A DNA stretch of 64,000 bases, taken from positions 2,597,716-2,661,715 of the forward strand of contig NW_004624733.1 in the NCBI RefSeq assembly GCF_000247695.1. The letters run 5' to 3'. Shown here piece after piece: positions 10,706 to 21,356 of the stretch. The position numbers were made by a program, and so were the translations under genes. Each line of letters opens with the position of its first letter. Within the stretch, counting starts at the first letter, position 1. Under the pieces are notes generated by a model. The model did not search any database, was not told the DNA's origin, and was given only the letters and a program-made list of their open reading frames with translations. The DNA is from Heterocephalus glaber. Lineage: Eukaryota > Chordata > Mammalia > Rodentia > Bathyergidae.

Positions 10706-11324
10706 CAAACAACAAAGGACCAGGCTGGAAAGAACAGATAATGGGTCAACTCAATCAATAGTCTAGGCACTCACAATGAAGCCCTGGAAGACACACACAA
10801 AACAGAAGGCAAGACTGCTTAGTGACATAATAAAGCATGAATAAAGTGCTTTGAAAGTATGAGACATGATCACTGCCAAATAGCTTTCTAACTAAGGGCA
10901 AAGTCAAAACATCTGATGCTAGTTTAAGGAGTTAAAAAAAAATCTAATACTTAGATATACTAACATGTATTGGTAATTGCCTATTTTAAAATCTAAAAAA
11001 TGAGAACTGGCATTCAATTTCATTTCAATTTAAAATTTGTCAGATTTATGCAGAAAATAGGATCTCTACTTGTAATCTTCCAAAGCAAGAAAAAGTGAAT
11101 TTGCAAATGTGTAATGGAAGGAATCACAAATATAGGACTGAGAAGCACAAAGTTCCAGAAGAGATATAAGAATTATTCAAGGGCACCTGCAAGCGGAATG
11201 TCTCACATTCCTACCTCCTCCTCCCAGGGTGAAACTGCAATTGAAAGAGATTTTTCAGTCTTCACATACTATCAACTATTAGCCTTTGCTATCTTCCTAT
11301 CAAAGAAAAAAGGAAATCAAAATC

Positions 11325-11402
11325 TGGACTGGGAACATATCTCAGTGGAAGAGCACTTGTCTAACACGCACGAGGCTCTAGGTTCCGTCCCCAGTGTGGG
11401 GA
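11325..11402 (+). mobile_element. Older ID SINE
   Basis: GACTGGGAACATATCTCAGTG, AGAGCACTTGTCTAACACGC and GGTTCCGTCCCCAG are ID blocks in order. The element is diverged and lacks a clean tail. Confidence 0.65.
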
Positions 11403-11617
11403 GGAGAGAGAGGAGGAAAATTCAAGAGGTCAAAAACAAAACTCAAGGAGTCCAAAACAGATTCTGCTAGACTATGTTTTTCAACCTGAGAAACAGAAAA
11501 AAGGCCATTTCAAAAAAGCTAAATTTAAGATGTATACAATATCAGCTTAATGTTAAAAAGTCAGGGATGGACTGGCTGCAATGGAAAAATGACTAATAAC
11601 CGCTGAACTACCAAAAT

Positions 11618-11690
11618 TAATATGTATGTATGTAGTATATTAATATATATGTATGACATATATGTAGTATATTTAACACACACACACACT
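11618..11690. repeat. AT/GTAT-rich simple repeat with short CA run
   Basis: Alternating TATGTATGTATG and TATATATGTATG units end in a short CACACACACAC run. It is low-complexity sequence. Confidence 0.7.
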
Positions 11691-13097
11691 TTAAGGTACC
11701 AGTATGCAGTTAGGCTTGCTGGGAGATAATGAGGCCCTGCTTTAAGGAAACAGACTTTAAACAGAACTGAGCAACAAGCTACATAATGGTGTAGGATGAC
11801 CATATAATCCTTGGCACATTATGTTACCTCTCCTTAAAAATAGCAAAAAGGCAATTCACCAAGGTTTTGTAGAGGAATGCACCAGGTACATAAACAGGCC
11901 ATAATACTGTATGTGCTTTGAGGTCCACAACACTAACTACATAAAGTTTGAATGCCTTCTTTATAAATTCTTAGAATTTACATTGGACGAAGTGCTCAAA
12001 TAATTTAAGAAGATGCCAGAAGATGCAAGATTACTCTCCTATAATCTCTTGCAACTAGGAAAACCCCTAAGGATGTTACTTCCTTCCTCTAAGTAAGAAC
12101 GGACAGCAAAACTCAGCTATAGGATGACTACAGCTGTTCACTGAGACTCTCAGAGCACTCCCTTCCCCTCAATATTCAGGTTAGGTAAATATTTAGAATC
12201 AGAATCTGCACAATTAAAATAGTGTCAAGTGTAAACTAAGGTGTGCATGTGTCACTTTGCAGAGAAGGCACAGTTTCTCTCTGAAAGCAAAGTGCTTGGT
12301 TGGCACAACTCTAAAAGTACAGTTTAGGTATTAAATGCCTACACCAAGTTAAACATTGAGTATTGCTTAATCTAACCGACAAAGGCCACAAAAAAAATCA
12401 AAGGTAGACAACACTATTATCTATTAAGCTACTTTATTTCATGCATATAAAATTGAGTTGTACTTTCAATCATAAGTCGCAGCAAAATCATCAGCATTAC
12501 AAGTTTAAACAAAACGTATCATGTACGATAGTGATTTGCAGTTTGAAATTATTATATAAACTATACTGTAGTTAAGGCAGAAAATGCTACTATACAGGTA
12601 AATAGCCAGAAATATCAATTATTTGAAAAATACGGGGTTTTTCTGCAAAGTTATTCTTCAGTGAATTTGAAGAAAAACGAAGAGCACGTTTTCACTATAC
12701 AGTATTTTTAATCTGCACTAATGTTGATAGCAAACAACTAGTGATTGTTTTAAGACAGTCTTTTTAACCAGAAAGACACCTGACCCTAACTCAGATTAAA
12801 AAATGAAACCAATCCCAACTATTTCTACATTTGACAAGTTAGGCTTATGGAGTAGGAAAAATATGATGCCCCCAACTTATTACTCAACAAACATTCTGGA
12901 CAAAAACACTTTGGCAAACCACCTCGGCCCAAGGAAGTCAGACTAATATATATCATTTTTTAACCCTGAAGACGTTCTGATCCCAGGCTCGGCCCAGACG
13001 CCGTGCCTCTCCTCCCCAAAGCCAGGCCCGCCGGCCCTGGAGGCAGCGAGGCGCCCGGCCAGTGCCCCTCCCGCTCTGGGCCGCCGACTCCACTCAC

Positions 13098-13184
13098 CGT
13101 GAAGCGCCGGCCGCCGACGCCGCCCACCGAAAAGCAGTGGTCTCCGGGGTTCACGGCCCCGGTCAGCACCTGGTGCAGGTTCAT
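13098..13184 (-). CDS. DMXL1: DMXL1 exon 1 (coding part, residues 1-29)
   Basis: The minus strand encodes a 29-residue start, MNLHQVLTGAVNPG then DHCFSVGGVGGRRFT. As recalled, the DMXL1 N-terminus is MNLHQVLTGAVNPGDHCFSV-, with differences only in the following GSIGDQ-like stretch. The 87-nt coding part ends in phase 0 at ACG followed by the donor GTGAGTG (13097 downward), so reading on into the intron is not meaningful. The start codon at 13184 has G at -3. DMXL1 is a very large WD-repeat protein of the Rabconnectin-3 / RAVE-like family that helps assemble and regulate the V-ATPase on endomembranes. The closely related DMXL2 begins MHLHQVLTG, so residue 2 (Asn) and the DHCF stretch favour DMXL1. 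Synteny with DTWD2 supports this strongly. Confidence 0.95.
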
Positions 13185-13598
13185 GCCGGCCCGCTCAGCA
13201 CCGCCGCCGACGCCGCGTCCCGCTCATGCCCAGCCGCCGGCCGCGTCCCGCTTCCTCAGGGCCGGCGGCCGCTCCTCCGCGGCGACCGCGGCTGCGACGG
13301 GAGCCCGGAGCAGGAGCCGGAGACGCTCATGGAGCCACGCACCCCGAGCTGCAGGGCGGGCCGAGAGCGGTCGGCGGGGAGCGCCGCGCACCTGTCACCC
13401 GGAGGCCCAGGTGCGGCGACTTGGCCGACACCGCCAAGAGGGCCGCCTCGCACACTTTCACCCGCCACTCGGCGGGCCCGGCAAGCCTAAGCGGCGGAGG
13501 CAGCACTCACAGCCCGCTGACCGAACTGCCCCTTCCCGGCCCCGGAGTCCGCCGCCCCGCAGCCCTCCGCCACTCGCTACACGTCCTCGTCCCTGCGT

Positions 13599-13613
13599 CC
13601 AATTATCGCGAGA
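13599..13613. promoter_or_regulatory. CCAAT box and TCGCGAGA element
   Basis: CCAAT (13599-13603) is followed at once by TCGCGAGA (13606-13613), the core of the palindromic TCTCGCGAGA promoter element common in CpG-island housekeeping and bidirectional promoters. It lies about 420 bp upstream of the DMXL1 start codon. Use in vivo is inferred. Confidence 0.6.
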
Positions 13614-13849
13614 TCTCCTTCCGCGGCAGCACGCTTCGGCGGCGGACCCGCTCTTCGCTACAAGTTACGAAAGAGCAAAAGAGTTAGGAACGCCTCTGCT
13701 ACTGAGAAACTGACCAATTCTAAACTCCGTTCCACCAGGGCTCCGCCCAGGACCGAAGACGAGCCAACCTCTAAGGATTGTGAAGGAGAACACTGTCTGA
13801 GCATAGACCGGAGCGAGCTCAGCAGAAGTACGAAGAGCCTATAGTAAGA

Positions 13850-14060
13850 CTAGATATATTCAGGTATGCTCTGGGTTAAGACTTCATCTGCTGGGCCAGA
13901 ACTCAAAGGCAGAGTCCGTGGTCCTAAGAGAACTACAAGTCCCAGCACACACCGCTCTTCTGGGTCCCGTGAGATCTCCAGCCAACGCGATCTCGAGTTC
14001 GCCCCCGGCGGCGGCGGCGCTGTGTGCGCCTTCGGACTCCTGTGTGTTTTGAAGTAGTGC
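13850..14060. promoter_or_regulatory. Second GC-rich patch with a ZNF143-like motif; candidate divergent promoter
   Basis: AACTACAAGTCCCAGCAC at 13931-13948 matches the ACTACAA-TCCCAGC element bound by ZNF143. It is followed by a CpG-rich stretch with GGCGGCGGCGGCGC (around 14010-14025). The patch is about 750 bp upstream of the DMXL1 start codon, separated from the main island by less CpG-rich DNA. It could be the distal DMXL1 promoter or drive a plus-strand non-coding transcript. Neither is proven. Confidence 0.5.
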
Positions 14061-14667
14061 TTATGATAACACCGCGCAACCCCGGTATTGAGCGTTTTGG
14101 AAAAGGAACTTAAGAATTCCAAAATGAAAAGTGTCAGCCGCCAACTGTAGAAGTCTACTCTCATTGTATTGTGACTCATTGTATTGTGATTGTTATTGTT
14201 GACAAATTAGCTGTGCGTCTTCCTCTGTATATTGTAAGTCTTACGGACAGACTGTGTCCTCTTGGTGTCTCAAAGGCGTTGCATATTGGCAGTACCAGTT
14301 GAGGTATTCAGTAAGAAATGAGTGAAGGTAATTGGGAATTCTCCACTGCGGTAAAACGGACTCAGACTAATACTTGGATGGGAGGGAGCACGAGTAATTT
14401 ATTTTCTTTTCCTTAAGTTTTTTGCAATATATATTTTTGTCGTGCAATTTTAAGTTTCTTTTGAAAAAGCAAGTTTAAGAGCCATCTCCCTTTTACTTGA
14501 AAGATGAAAATGAATCCATTCTTTCAGTCTCTTCATAAAGGACAAGCCTTAATATGTCTTTTTTAAGGTATTTTATTGAGATCTAACATATTTATAGTTG
14601 AATTTGTCTTTTAATTATTATTTCAAATTTTACTTAAGATGGCTTTAAAACTTTAACATTTTATTTT

Positions 14668-14749
14668 ATTTTGGGGTCCTGGGAATTGAGCCTAGGACCT
14701 CAGGCTTGTTAAGCATGAACTCTTGCCATTGAGCTATACCCCCAGTCCT
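14668..14749 (-). mobile_element. Older ID SINE, antisense
   Basis: GGGGTCCTGGGAATTGAGCC, TTGTTAAGCATGAACTC and GAGCTATACCCCCAGTCC form a reverse-complement ID unit of the older class. Confidence 0.8.
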
Positions 14750-14907
14750 AATTTTTTACTTTAAACCCTAAATCAGAATTGTTTTCTGTACATAAGCAGG
14801 TCCCTCATGAATTCAATGACTGACCCACAAGTTTGACATGTTTACTCTTTCTCTTTTGCCCAGTTTTTAGTTTTGAAGGGCATTCAGTGTAACAATATTA
14901 GAAACTG

Positions 14908-15052
14908 AAGCAGGGCATGGTGGCACAGGCTTGTAATCCTGGCCAGCACTCTTAAGAGGCTGAGGCAGGTTGATGGCACGTTTGAGTCCACTCTGGGAAA
15001 TTTAGAGACTTGGTAAGACACTATCTCAAAATTTTAAAAAGCAAAAAATTTT
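14908..15052 (+). mobile_element. B1-like SINE
   Basis: GCAGGGCATGGTGGCACAGG, AGAGGCTGAGGCAGGTTGAT and TAAGACACTATCTCAAAA are sense B1 blocks, with an A-rich tail to about 15050. Confidence 0.85.
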
Positions 15053-15067
15053 AAAGGGCTGAGCAAG

Positions 15068-15168
15068 AAGCTGAGCATGGTGGTGCATGCCTGTAATCTT
15101 GAGGCAGGAGGAACACCACGAATTTGAGGCCAGCCTGAACTACACAGTGAGACCCTGTCTCAAAAAGG
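15068..15168 (+). mobile_element. B1-like SINE, internally shortened
   Basis: GCTGAGCATGGTGGTGCATG runs straight into TTGAGGCAGGAGG, so the middle 'cagcacttggg' part is deleted. It ends in GAGACCCTGTCTCAAAAA. Confidence 0.85.
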
Positions 15169-15169
15169 G

Positions 15170-15242
15170 GGTGTGGGGGGGATGTAGCTCAGTATGAAGG
15201 TCCTGGGTTCAATCCCCAGTACAAAAAAAAAAAGAAACAAAC
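15170..15242 (+). mobile_element. ID-like SINE with internal deletion
   Basis: GGGATGTAGCTCAGTATGAA joins directly to GGTCCTGGGTTCAATCCCC, so the anticodon-arm part is missing. An A-tail follows. Confidence 0.75.
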
Positions 15243-15384
15243 TTAGCTAGTAGTTAGAAAATTGAATTGGAGCAATATTCCTGATTCATGCATTAACAAC
15301 CTGTGTGACCTTATATAAAGTCTGTCAACTTTTAAGACTCATTTACTTCATCTATAAAAAAATAGAAAGTTTTTTTTCTTTTTT

Positions 15385-15700
15385 GCTTAAATTCTTTTAT
15401 TGGTACATTTTAGGTATACAGTAAATTTACATTTATCATTGGGTGCTTGTACCTGTACATGATGTATCTTGGTTCTTATTTTTTCCCCATTCCCTGTGCG
15501 CCCTTCACCCCCTCCACCCTTCCCTATTTACACAGACTTTTTTCCATTTTTTTCTTTTCTCATAATTTTTCCTTTCCCTTCTTTCCTTTCCCCTTCCCCT
15601 ACCCCTTTGGACCTTTTCTTCCTATTTCAAATTATCAATTATTCGTTTTAAACATTTTAATCTTTATTTACACTTTCAGTTTCTTACACTAGAGATACTA
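15385..15700 (-). mobile_element. LINE-1 3' UTR, antisense
   Basis: The plus strand starts with TTCTTTTATTGGTACATTTTA, the complement of the L1 end ACCAATAAAA. It continues through a C/T-rich block that complements the purine-rich 3' UTR seen at 41150-41320, and ends at CACTTTCAGTTTCTTACACT, which complements 41113-41132. Confidence 0.85.
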
Positions 15701-15701
15701 T

Positions 15702-15752
15702 TTGCATGTGCAAAGTCCTGAGTTTGATCTACAGTACCAAAACAAGAACAAA
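15702..15752 (+). mobile_element. 3' half of an ID-like SINE
   Basis: GTGCAAAGTCCTGAGTTTGA and ACAGTACCAAAACAAG give only the B-box half and tail. Confidence 0.55.
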
Positions 15753-15759
15753 CAAAATC

Positions 15760-17340
15760 TATAGGACTAGAGTAGACACTAAAAAGCAAATGTGGGGTTT
15801 TTTTTGCCTCTTATTAATTGGAAATACTTGTACTACTTTATTTTAAATTAAACTAAATTTGGCCTGAAAATACCTCCATACCTTGATTTCCTAATAAGGA
15901 ACTACACTGTAACTTAGTATGTAAACAAACTGAGAGCCTAGCACAATGACATATTTTCTTAAAATGAGCTGAAATTTGTCAGTCACGGGCTGCCACCTGA
16001 AAAGACTATGTTCAAAAAAAGCAAACAGTCAAGCTATTTATTTACCTTGGTTCCAATTTCTGTGTATAAATACTCTATACCAACACTAGCTATTTGGGAA
16101 ATTTGATTATCTCTCTAATCCTGATTTTCAGAAAACCAGATAAATAACTTAGTTTCAGGTTAGTAATACATTACTCCGTTTTGATTTTTAGCCTGGTCTG
16201 TGTAGGCACTTAGTCCAAAACAGCGGCATCTCTGTAATTTTATTTAGCCTCCCAAGCTGTTGCTCCTCATATACCATTGCCTAACAGTACACAACTCACT
16301 TTGAGTTGTGTTCAATCATAGCATGTTCTTGGCTTCTGTACAACCTTGCCATTGCTCTGTAGAAATGTTGTAGAAAGATTAGTCAGGTAAGAGGGAGGAA
16401 ATGAAAGTAAAGTGTACACATTTTCTCAACCTCCTTCCTTGCCCCTTTCTTGCAGGTCCAGAAGGCAACACTGCCTGCTTCCTCCTGGGTCCTTAGTCTC
16501 TCTCTCCCTTCTGCCCAAAGGTTACAAATATCCCTCTTAACACAGGTAATCTAGAAGAATTGGTATATCTGACTGTTCCCTGAAATGCAGTTGAACTGTA
16601 TTAGTCTGTCCTTTGAGTGCTCAAAAGCTGTGTGCTTTTGTTTTTCTTTAATTTAGAAGAAATAAAAGAGGAAGGTTGGTTTTTGAAAAATGAAAGTCTT
16701 TCTTTAAAAATTAACATTCCATGTATTTTACACCAGGAAGCCAGCTCAGACTGAGACGTAATTGTGCCTCTTCCTCAATCTCTGATTTCCAGAAATCTTG
16801 TCATTATCTTCCTCCCCACCCAAATCACCAATCTAAGTCCATATCTTCACAAAGCCTCTGCCATGGGAGCCACCAAGATGGACTTTAGTACCCACTGCCA
16901 ACCCCCAAGGGGAGGAGGAAGTCAGGAGTAAGAGAAGTCCCTACTGTCATAACTAAGATCAAAATAGGTAGAGTATGATGCTGGGATTTCACTTAAGCTT
17001 CTCAGCTCATTGTCTCATAAAAATAATATGAAGATTTTTAGACGTTGGTTGCTCCAGAAACCTCCCTATACTTCCAATAACATTGCCTATAGCGAAGCTC
17101 AGTAGAAATGGTATAGCTTAACTAGATATTTGAGCAGTGAGATGGGATCCTAGCCATCATTTTTAATATTGTTGTTATAGAAAAACTGATTCCAACACCT
17201 TTACAATTTAAAGATTGCCACTAAATTTCCTTGGTGTACACTCATATGCTCATCTGTAAGGTTCTCCATATATAAATGTTTAAAGGAGAATTATTTATTA
17301 AAGTTTCTGTTTACGAAACACTCCCTCCACACTGTAATAC
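15760..17340. other. Intergenic DNA, no recognised element
   Basis: About 1.6 kb without a supportable gene or clear repeat. A TTTCTCAACC-to-CTCTCTCCC stretch near 16425-16510 is pyrimidine-rich. Otherwise nothing stands out. Confidence 0.5.
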
Positions 17341-17344
17341 ATAT

Positions 17345-17545
17345 TATTATCTGTAATAGATATTTAATGTTATTTAAGCCTCAATAACCTTTTAAAGGTA
17401 ATATCTTTATGGTATTACAAATAAAGAAACAAACTTAAAGAGATTAAATAATTTTCCCAAGGTCACATTAGATCTGGGTTTTATTACCACCCAAGGATTT
17501 TGAACTCAGGTCTCTCAGGCCACAAAGACCCTTGAATCACAAGGG
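17345..17545 (+). mobile_element. MIR SINE
   Basis: TTTAAGCCTCAATAACC, GAAACAAACTTAAAGAGATTA, CCAAGGTCACATTAG and GATTTTGAACTCAGGTCT follow the MIR consensus order in sense orientation. Confidence 0.65.
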
Positions 17546-17559
17546 TATTCCTGCCCACA

Positions 17560-17866
17560 GTACACTGATTGGTTTGGCATAGTCCTGGCTAGGATTAAGG
17601 TGCGAGTGCTACATCTGCCCTAGGGTGGGTAACCTGCATAAAATATAAGGGACAGAAAGAGGGCTAATGTGCTCTTGGGCTGCCTGCTTGCCATGGACTA
17701 TTTCTCCTCTGCGACGACCCTCTGCCATGCCACCCTGATTTGGAACCAGCTGACTATGGATTGAAACTGCAACAAATTGTGAGCTAAATAAACCCTTCCT
17801 CCTTTAACTTTGGGTTGGGTGTTGGGTATTTTATCTCAGTAATGAGAAAAGTGACTAATATAACAC
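17560..17866 (-). mobile_element. MaLR-like LTR, antisense
   Basis: The plus strand ends with GGGTATTTTATCTCAGTAAT and GTGACTAATATAACA. Its complement is the start (TGTTATATTAGTCAC ... TGAGATAAAATACCC) of the LTR type seen in sense at 62854-63188. The word GCCATGGACTATTTCTCCTC recurs at about 47600-47625 (opposite strand). The exact family name is uncertain. Confidence 0.55.
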
Positions 17867-17946
17867 AAGTAGATATTAATAAAATATAAAACTCTTCTTT
17901 GAAAAACCAAAATTTCCTAACAAAATAGAGAATAACTGAACATCGT

Positions 17947-18043
17947 TTCTTTTTTTTGTTTTGTTTTTGGTAGCAGGTATCGAACTCGGGTCTTTGTGTT
18001 TTTGAGGCAGGCAGTGGAACCACTGAGCTAAATCCCCAGCCCT
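17947..18043 (-). mobile_element. ID-like SINE (young subfamily), antisense
   Basis: T-rich tail, GGTAGCAGGTATCGAACTCG and CACTGAGCTAAATCCCCAGC are the reverse complement of the young consensus. Confidence 0.9.
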
Positions 18044-18394
18044 GAATGTCTTTCCTTAAAAATACTACTTCTCTAGCATCATTGGACTACTGGTAGTCCA
18101 ATACATATATACACCACATACTGTGAAATAGTTTCTAATGAATATGAATATTTTTTGCAAAACATGATAAACATTTCTAAATTGCCTTTCAGAAAGGTAG
18201 TAATCTATTTTGGTTTCCTAGCACACTGTACACCATCCTCCATCACCACTACCACCTTCTTTTCACAATAGCACATAACAGCATCCTTCCCTTCAAACAA
18301 TAGGCATGAACATGTCACCAATAATGAAAAAGTAGGCAGGATTTATGAGCTACATTGTCCGTATTTTCACAAAGAATGTCAAGGATCATTCTGT

Positions 18395-18550
18395 GTATTT
18401 TCACAGAGAGTAGTTCCTACATTATAATTCTTAGATTGCACCTAAGGAAATGGAAACAGTAAAAGTCAGTCATTTCTCAAGATCACACACCTTGTTGGGA
18501 TTTAAACTCAGGATGTCTAACAGAGCACTTGCCCTGAATTGTTAACCTCT
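18395..18550 (+). mobile_element. MIR SINE fragment
   Basis: TAAGGAAATGGAAACAGTAA, CAAGATCACACACCTTG, GATTTAAACTCAGGATGTCT and TTGTTAACCTCT follow the 3' half of MIR. Confidence 0.6.
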
Positions 18551-18554
18551 CTTG

Positions 18555-19650
18555 CCTCTCTTCAGGTTTGTTGGGTGCTATAATTGACTAGGGAGGGACC
18601 CTAACTAGGTCAATAAGAATATTTCTCCAGATTTCTGCTGCACCTAACAGAGAACTCTTGTATTTTTGAAAGAATGAACCATTTTCCTAGAACATAGATG
18701 AGTCCTGAGTGTCATAGGAAACTGTAAACAAGAAAAGCTGGAACCGAACTTATGTTTTTACAGGGAGTAAGGGGAAGTCATGACAACCTCACTGAACCCT
18801 TAGTCAAGTCCTGCTTGATGTTCATCCTACCCATTTATGAGAGCTTCACACCTTTCCAAATTGCTTTTTTTCCCCTGAAGTTGGTTTGAATTCTGTTCCT
18901 CTCCCTTCAGATCATAAGATTAATACATGGTAATTTATGTTCCAACCAGCATAATTTCAGTTTTCCTGCATCTTTGAAAATTACTAGCATGTGAATAGCA
19001 GAGAAGAGCATCAGAGACTAGAGAAAAGCGAGACTATCACTTCTGAAAAGTGCTTCATACATAACTTGACATAATTAAGTTCAATTGCTGCTAGTTGGAC
19101 GTTTAAAGATAAAATATAGATGTGATATAAATATTAATTACACAAAAAAGTGTGTAATGGGTCTGGAAGAAAGAAAGCAAGTTGAAGTCTGAGGAAATGG
19201 TATTTTAATAATTAGTGAAAATATCATGATAAGCCATCTTGGATAGGTGAGGCCAAGACTAATTTCAAATGACAGAACATCCACTGTAGAATATGGCTGG
19301 AGAGCTGGTCCAAGTACTGAAATTTAGTGATTACGCACAAGCAGCAGCCAGGCACAGCTCCTCTAACATAGTCAGATGGATAAAGGGAACAGTAAGAGGT
19401 TTTCAGAAATGCATTGGTTGTATGCTGGGGGACAGTAGGACAGGATGCTGCCTGTGGAGTTAAAGAATTAAAATTCAAGAAGAGAGCATCAGATTTAGGA
19501 TATTAGGAAGTTATTAGTGACTTCAGAAATGCACTGTTGGTAAAGTGGAGGATATCAATTTTACATTAGATGATAGGCATGTAGGGAGGCATTATTGTTT
19601 TGGCTGCAATAATACAAATTGTCTTCGCCCTTGTGCTTACTGTCCTTTTG
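18555..19650. other. Intergenic DNA, no recognised element
   Basis: About 1.1 kb of average composition. No gene, tRNA or clear repeat was seen on either strand. Confidence 0.5.
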
Positions 19651-19654
19651 TCAA

Positions 19655-19775
19655 GTTGAGTATTTTAAGACTGGGTTTCACTGCATTATTCAGGCTGGTC
19701 TTGAACTTGTAGGCTCGAATGATCCTTCTGCCTAAGCCTCCCTAGTAGCAAGGACTACAGCCACATGTCATCCTA
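19655..19775 (-). mobile_element. B1-like SINE, antisense
   Basis: AGACTGGGTTTCACTGCATT, CAGGCTGGTCTTGAACTTG and CTACAGCCACATGTCATCC are reverse-complement B1 blocks. Confidence 0.75.
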
Positions 19776-19982
19776 TGTACCTGTAAACTGGATCCTGAAA
19801 GAGGGAAACTGTAAAGAAAATCACATAACTCTGAAGAATTGGCCTATCATGAAGAAACTTAATCCTCCAGCCTAATCCTCGACTCTGACCTGAACACTGA
19901 GAGCTTTTGAATAGATGAAGACAGAACACCTTTTTCTTTCCTTTCATGTCTCTTTTTGTTTTGTTGTAAAAAATTTTTTAGG

Positions 19983-20073
19983 AGGGGCCGGGGATTCAGC
20001 TCAGTGGTTTCACTGCCTCCTGCACAAGCGCAAGGACCCAAGTTCAATCCCCAGTACCAAAAAAAAAAAAATT
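19983..20073 (+). mobile_element. ID-like SINE (young subfamily)
   Basis: GGCCGGGGATTCAGCTCAG to CAATCCCCAGTACC plus an A13 tail. It is the left arm of an inverted SINE pair with the element at 20093-20183. Confidence 0.9.
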
Positions 20074-20092
20074 TAGAAATTAGGAAGTTTTT

Positions 20093-20183
20093 GTTTTGTT
20101 TTGTTTTGTTGGTACTGGGGATCAAACTCGGGACCTTGCACTTGCAAGGCAGGCACTGGAACCACTGAGCTAAATCCCTGGCT
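20093..20183 (-). mobile_element. ID-like SINE (young subfamily), antisense
   Basis: TTGGTACTGGGGATCAAACT and CTGAGCTAAATCCCTGGCT mark the reverse-complement unit. A perfect 10-bp target duplication, GGAAGTTTTT, flanks it at 20083-20092 and 20184-20193. Confidence 0.92.
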
Positions 20184-20554
20184 GGAAGTTTTTAAATTGC
20201 CAGAGTATCCAAGGAGAGGTATAGACTAGAAATACCTAGACTACAATAGATAAGAAGACAGCGGTCTGCTAAGCTGTGTCAGAGAACAAGTCTTTTCTAG
20301 CAGTGGCTCTGGACCACTGTCCTGAAGGGTCTAATTAGTTTTTTTTCTCTGACCTTGATTGCTGCTTTTAAAGTAGTCTTTAAAACCTAAAGGGTTCCTA
20401 AACTTGCCACGTCCTGTTGCCTCTGTCTAGTCAACATTTTCACCTTCTCCAGACCTCTTGCTGTCTGACCACACTACTTAGCTAACTCCATTTATATCAC
20501 ACTCTATCGCCTATGCCTACTTTGTAAAGGTTCATTTAAGAACTGGCTTCTAAG

Positions 20555-20632
20555 CTAGGTGTGGTGCTGTAAGCCTACAGCTACACTGGAGGCTGATACA
20601 GGACAATTGCAATCAAAAAATAAAATAACAAA
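20555..20632 (+). mobile_element. Truncated B1-like SINE
   Basis: GCTAGGTGTGGTGCTGTAAG, ACTGGAGGCTGATACAGG and an A-rich end. The second half of B1 is missing. Confidence 0.65.
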
Positions 20633-20633
20633 A

Positions 20634-20790
20634 GGACTGAGGATGTAGCTCACTGCTCCATGAGTTCAATTTGCAGTGTGTGTCTTGGGGAAGGGCACAC
20701 TAGCTCCCGGGCTGGATATGTAGAGCTCTTGTTTAGCATGTATAAGGACCTGGGTTGAATCCCCAGCACAAAACAAAAACAAAAACAAAG
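20634..20790 (+). mobile_element. Two old ID SINE fragments in tandem
   Basis: GGACTGAGGATGTAGCTCAC with TGAGTTCAATTTGCAG makes the first (to about 20690). GGGCTGGATATGTAGAGCTC, TAGCATGTATAAGGACC and GAATCCCCAGCAC with a CAAAAACAAAAAC tail make the second (20707-20790). Confidence 0.65.
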
Positions 20791-20794
20791 ATTA

Positions 20795-20919
20795 TGGGTG
20801 AAGTAAACAACAAAGAGATGAAGTGGGAGGGCTAAGGGAAAGGATAGAAGGGAATGGGATTAATATGAGAAAATGGAAAAATAGGAACAAAATTTTTGTA
20901 AATAGGGAGGGCTGGAGGG
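20795..20919 (+). mobile_element. LINE-1 3' UTR running into the assembly gap
   Basis: GAAGGGAATGGGATTAATATG then AGAAAATGGAAAAATAGGAA matches the L1 3' UTR at 41230-41270. The next expected L1 bases fall in the gap. Confidence 0.75.
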
Positions 20920-21318
20920 NNNNNNNNNNNNNNNNNNNNNNNNNNNNNNNNNNNNNNNNNNNNNNNNNNNNNNNNNNNNNNNNNNNNNNNNNNNNNNNNN
21001 NNNNNNNNNNNNNNNNNNNNNNNNNNNNNNNNNNNNNNNNNNNNNNNNNNNNNNNNNNNNNNNNNNNNNNNNNNNNNNNNNNNNNNNNNNNNNNNNNNNN
21101 NNNNNNNNNNNNNNNNNNNNNNNNNNNNNNNNNNNNNNNNNNNNNNNNNNNNNNNNNNNNNNNNNNNNNNNNNNNNNNNNNNNNNNNNNNNNNNNNNNNN
21201 NNNNNNNNNNNNNNNNNNNNNNNNNNNNNNNNNNNNNNNNNNNNNNNNNNNNNNNNNNNNNNNNNNNNNNNNNNNNNNNNNNNNNNNNNNNNNNNNNNNN
21301 NNNNNNNNNNNNNNNNNN
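20920..21318. other. Assembly gap (399 N)
   Basis: A run of 399 unknown bases. It begins inside L1 3' UTR sequence and ends just before an A-rich run at 21330-21345, so the missing DNA probably includes the rest of that L1 end. Any open frame crossing it is meaningless. Confidence 0.95.
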
Positions 21319-21356
21319 TATTACCTTTAAAAAAAAAAAAAAAAAGAATTGAGTTA

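Larger units (their letters stand above)
1..13097 (-). other. DMXL1: DMXL1 intron 1 (part), continuing left of the window
   Basis: Everything left of the exon 1 donor is intronic or beyond on the DMXL1 strand. I looked for the second coding exon, which should continue the N-terminal WD-repeat sequence after Thr29, on the minus strand and did not see it. Intron 1 is therefore at least 13 kb. The retrovirus and SINEs listed here lie inside it. Confidence 0.65.
12975..13650. promoter_or_regulatory. DMXL1: CpG island over the DMXL1 promoter and exon 1
   Basis: Dense CpG, including GCCGCCGACGCCGC and GGCCGGCGGCCGC stretches, contrasts sharply with the AT-rich flanks. It covers the start codon and about 450 bp upstream on the minus strand. 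No TATA box is evident, as expected for a housekeeping promoter. The 5' UTR lies upward from 13185; its transcription start cannot be fixed by eye. Confidence 0.85.

Noticed and set aside
13003..13713. 236-codon plus-strand open frame in the DMXL1 CpG island (and overlapping 142- and 153-codon frames)
   Set aside because: GC-rich DNA has few stop codons. The translation is low-complexity Pro/Arg/Ala with no family resemblance, and it runs antisense through the real DMXL1 exon.
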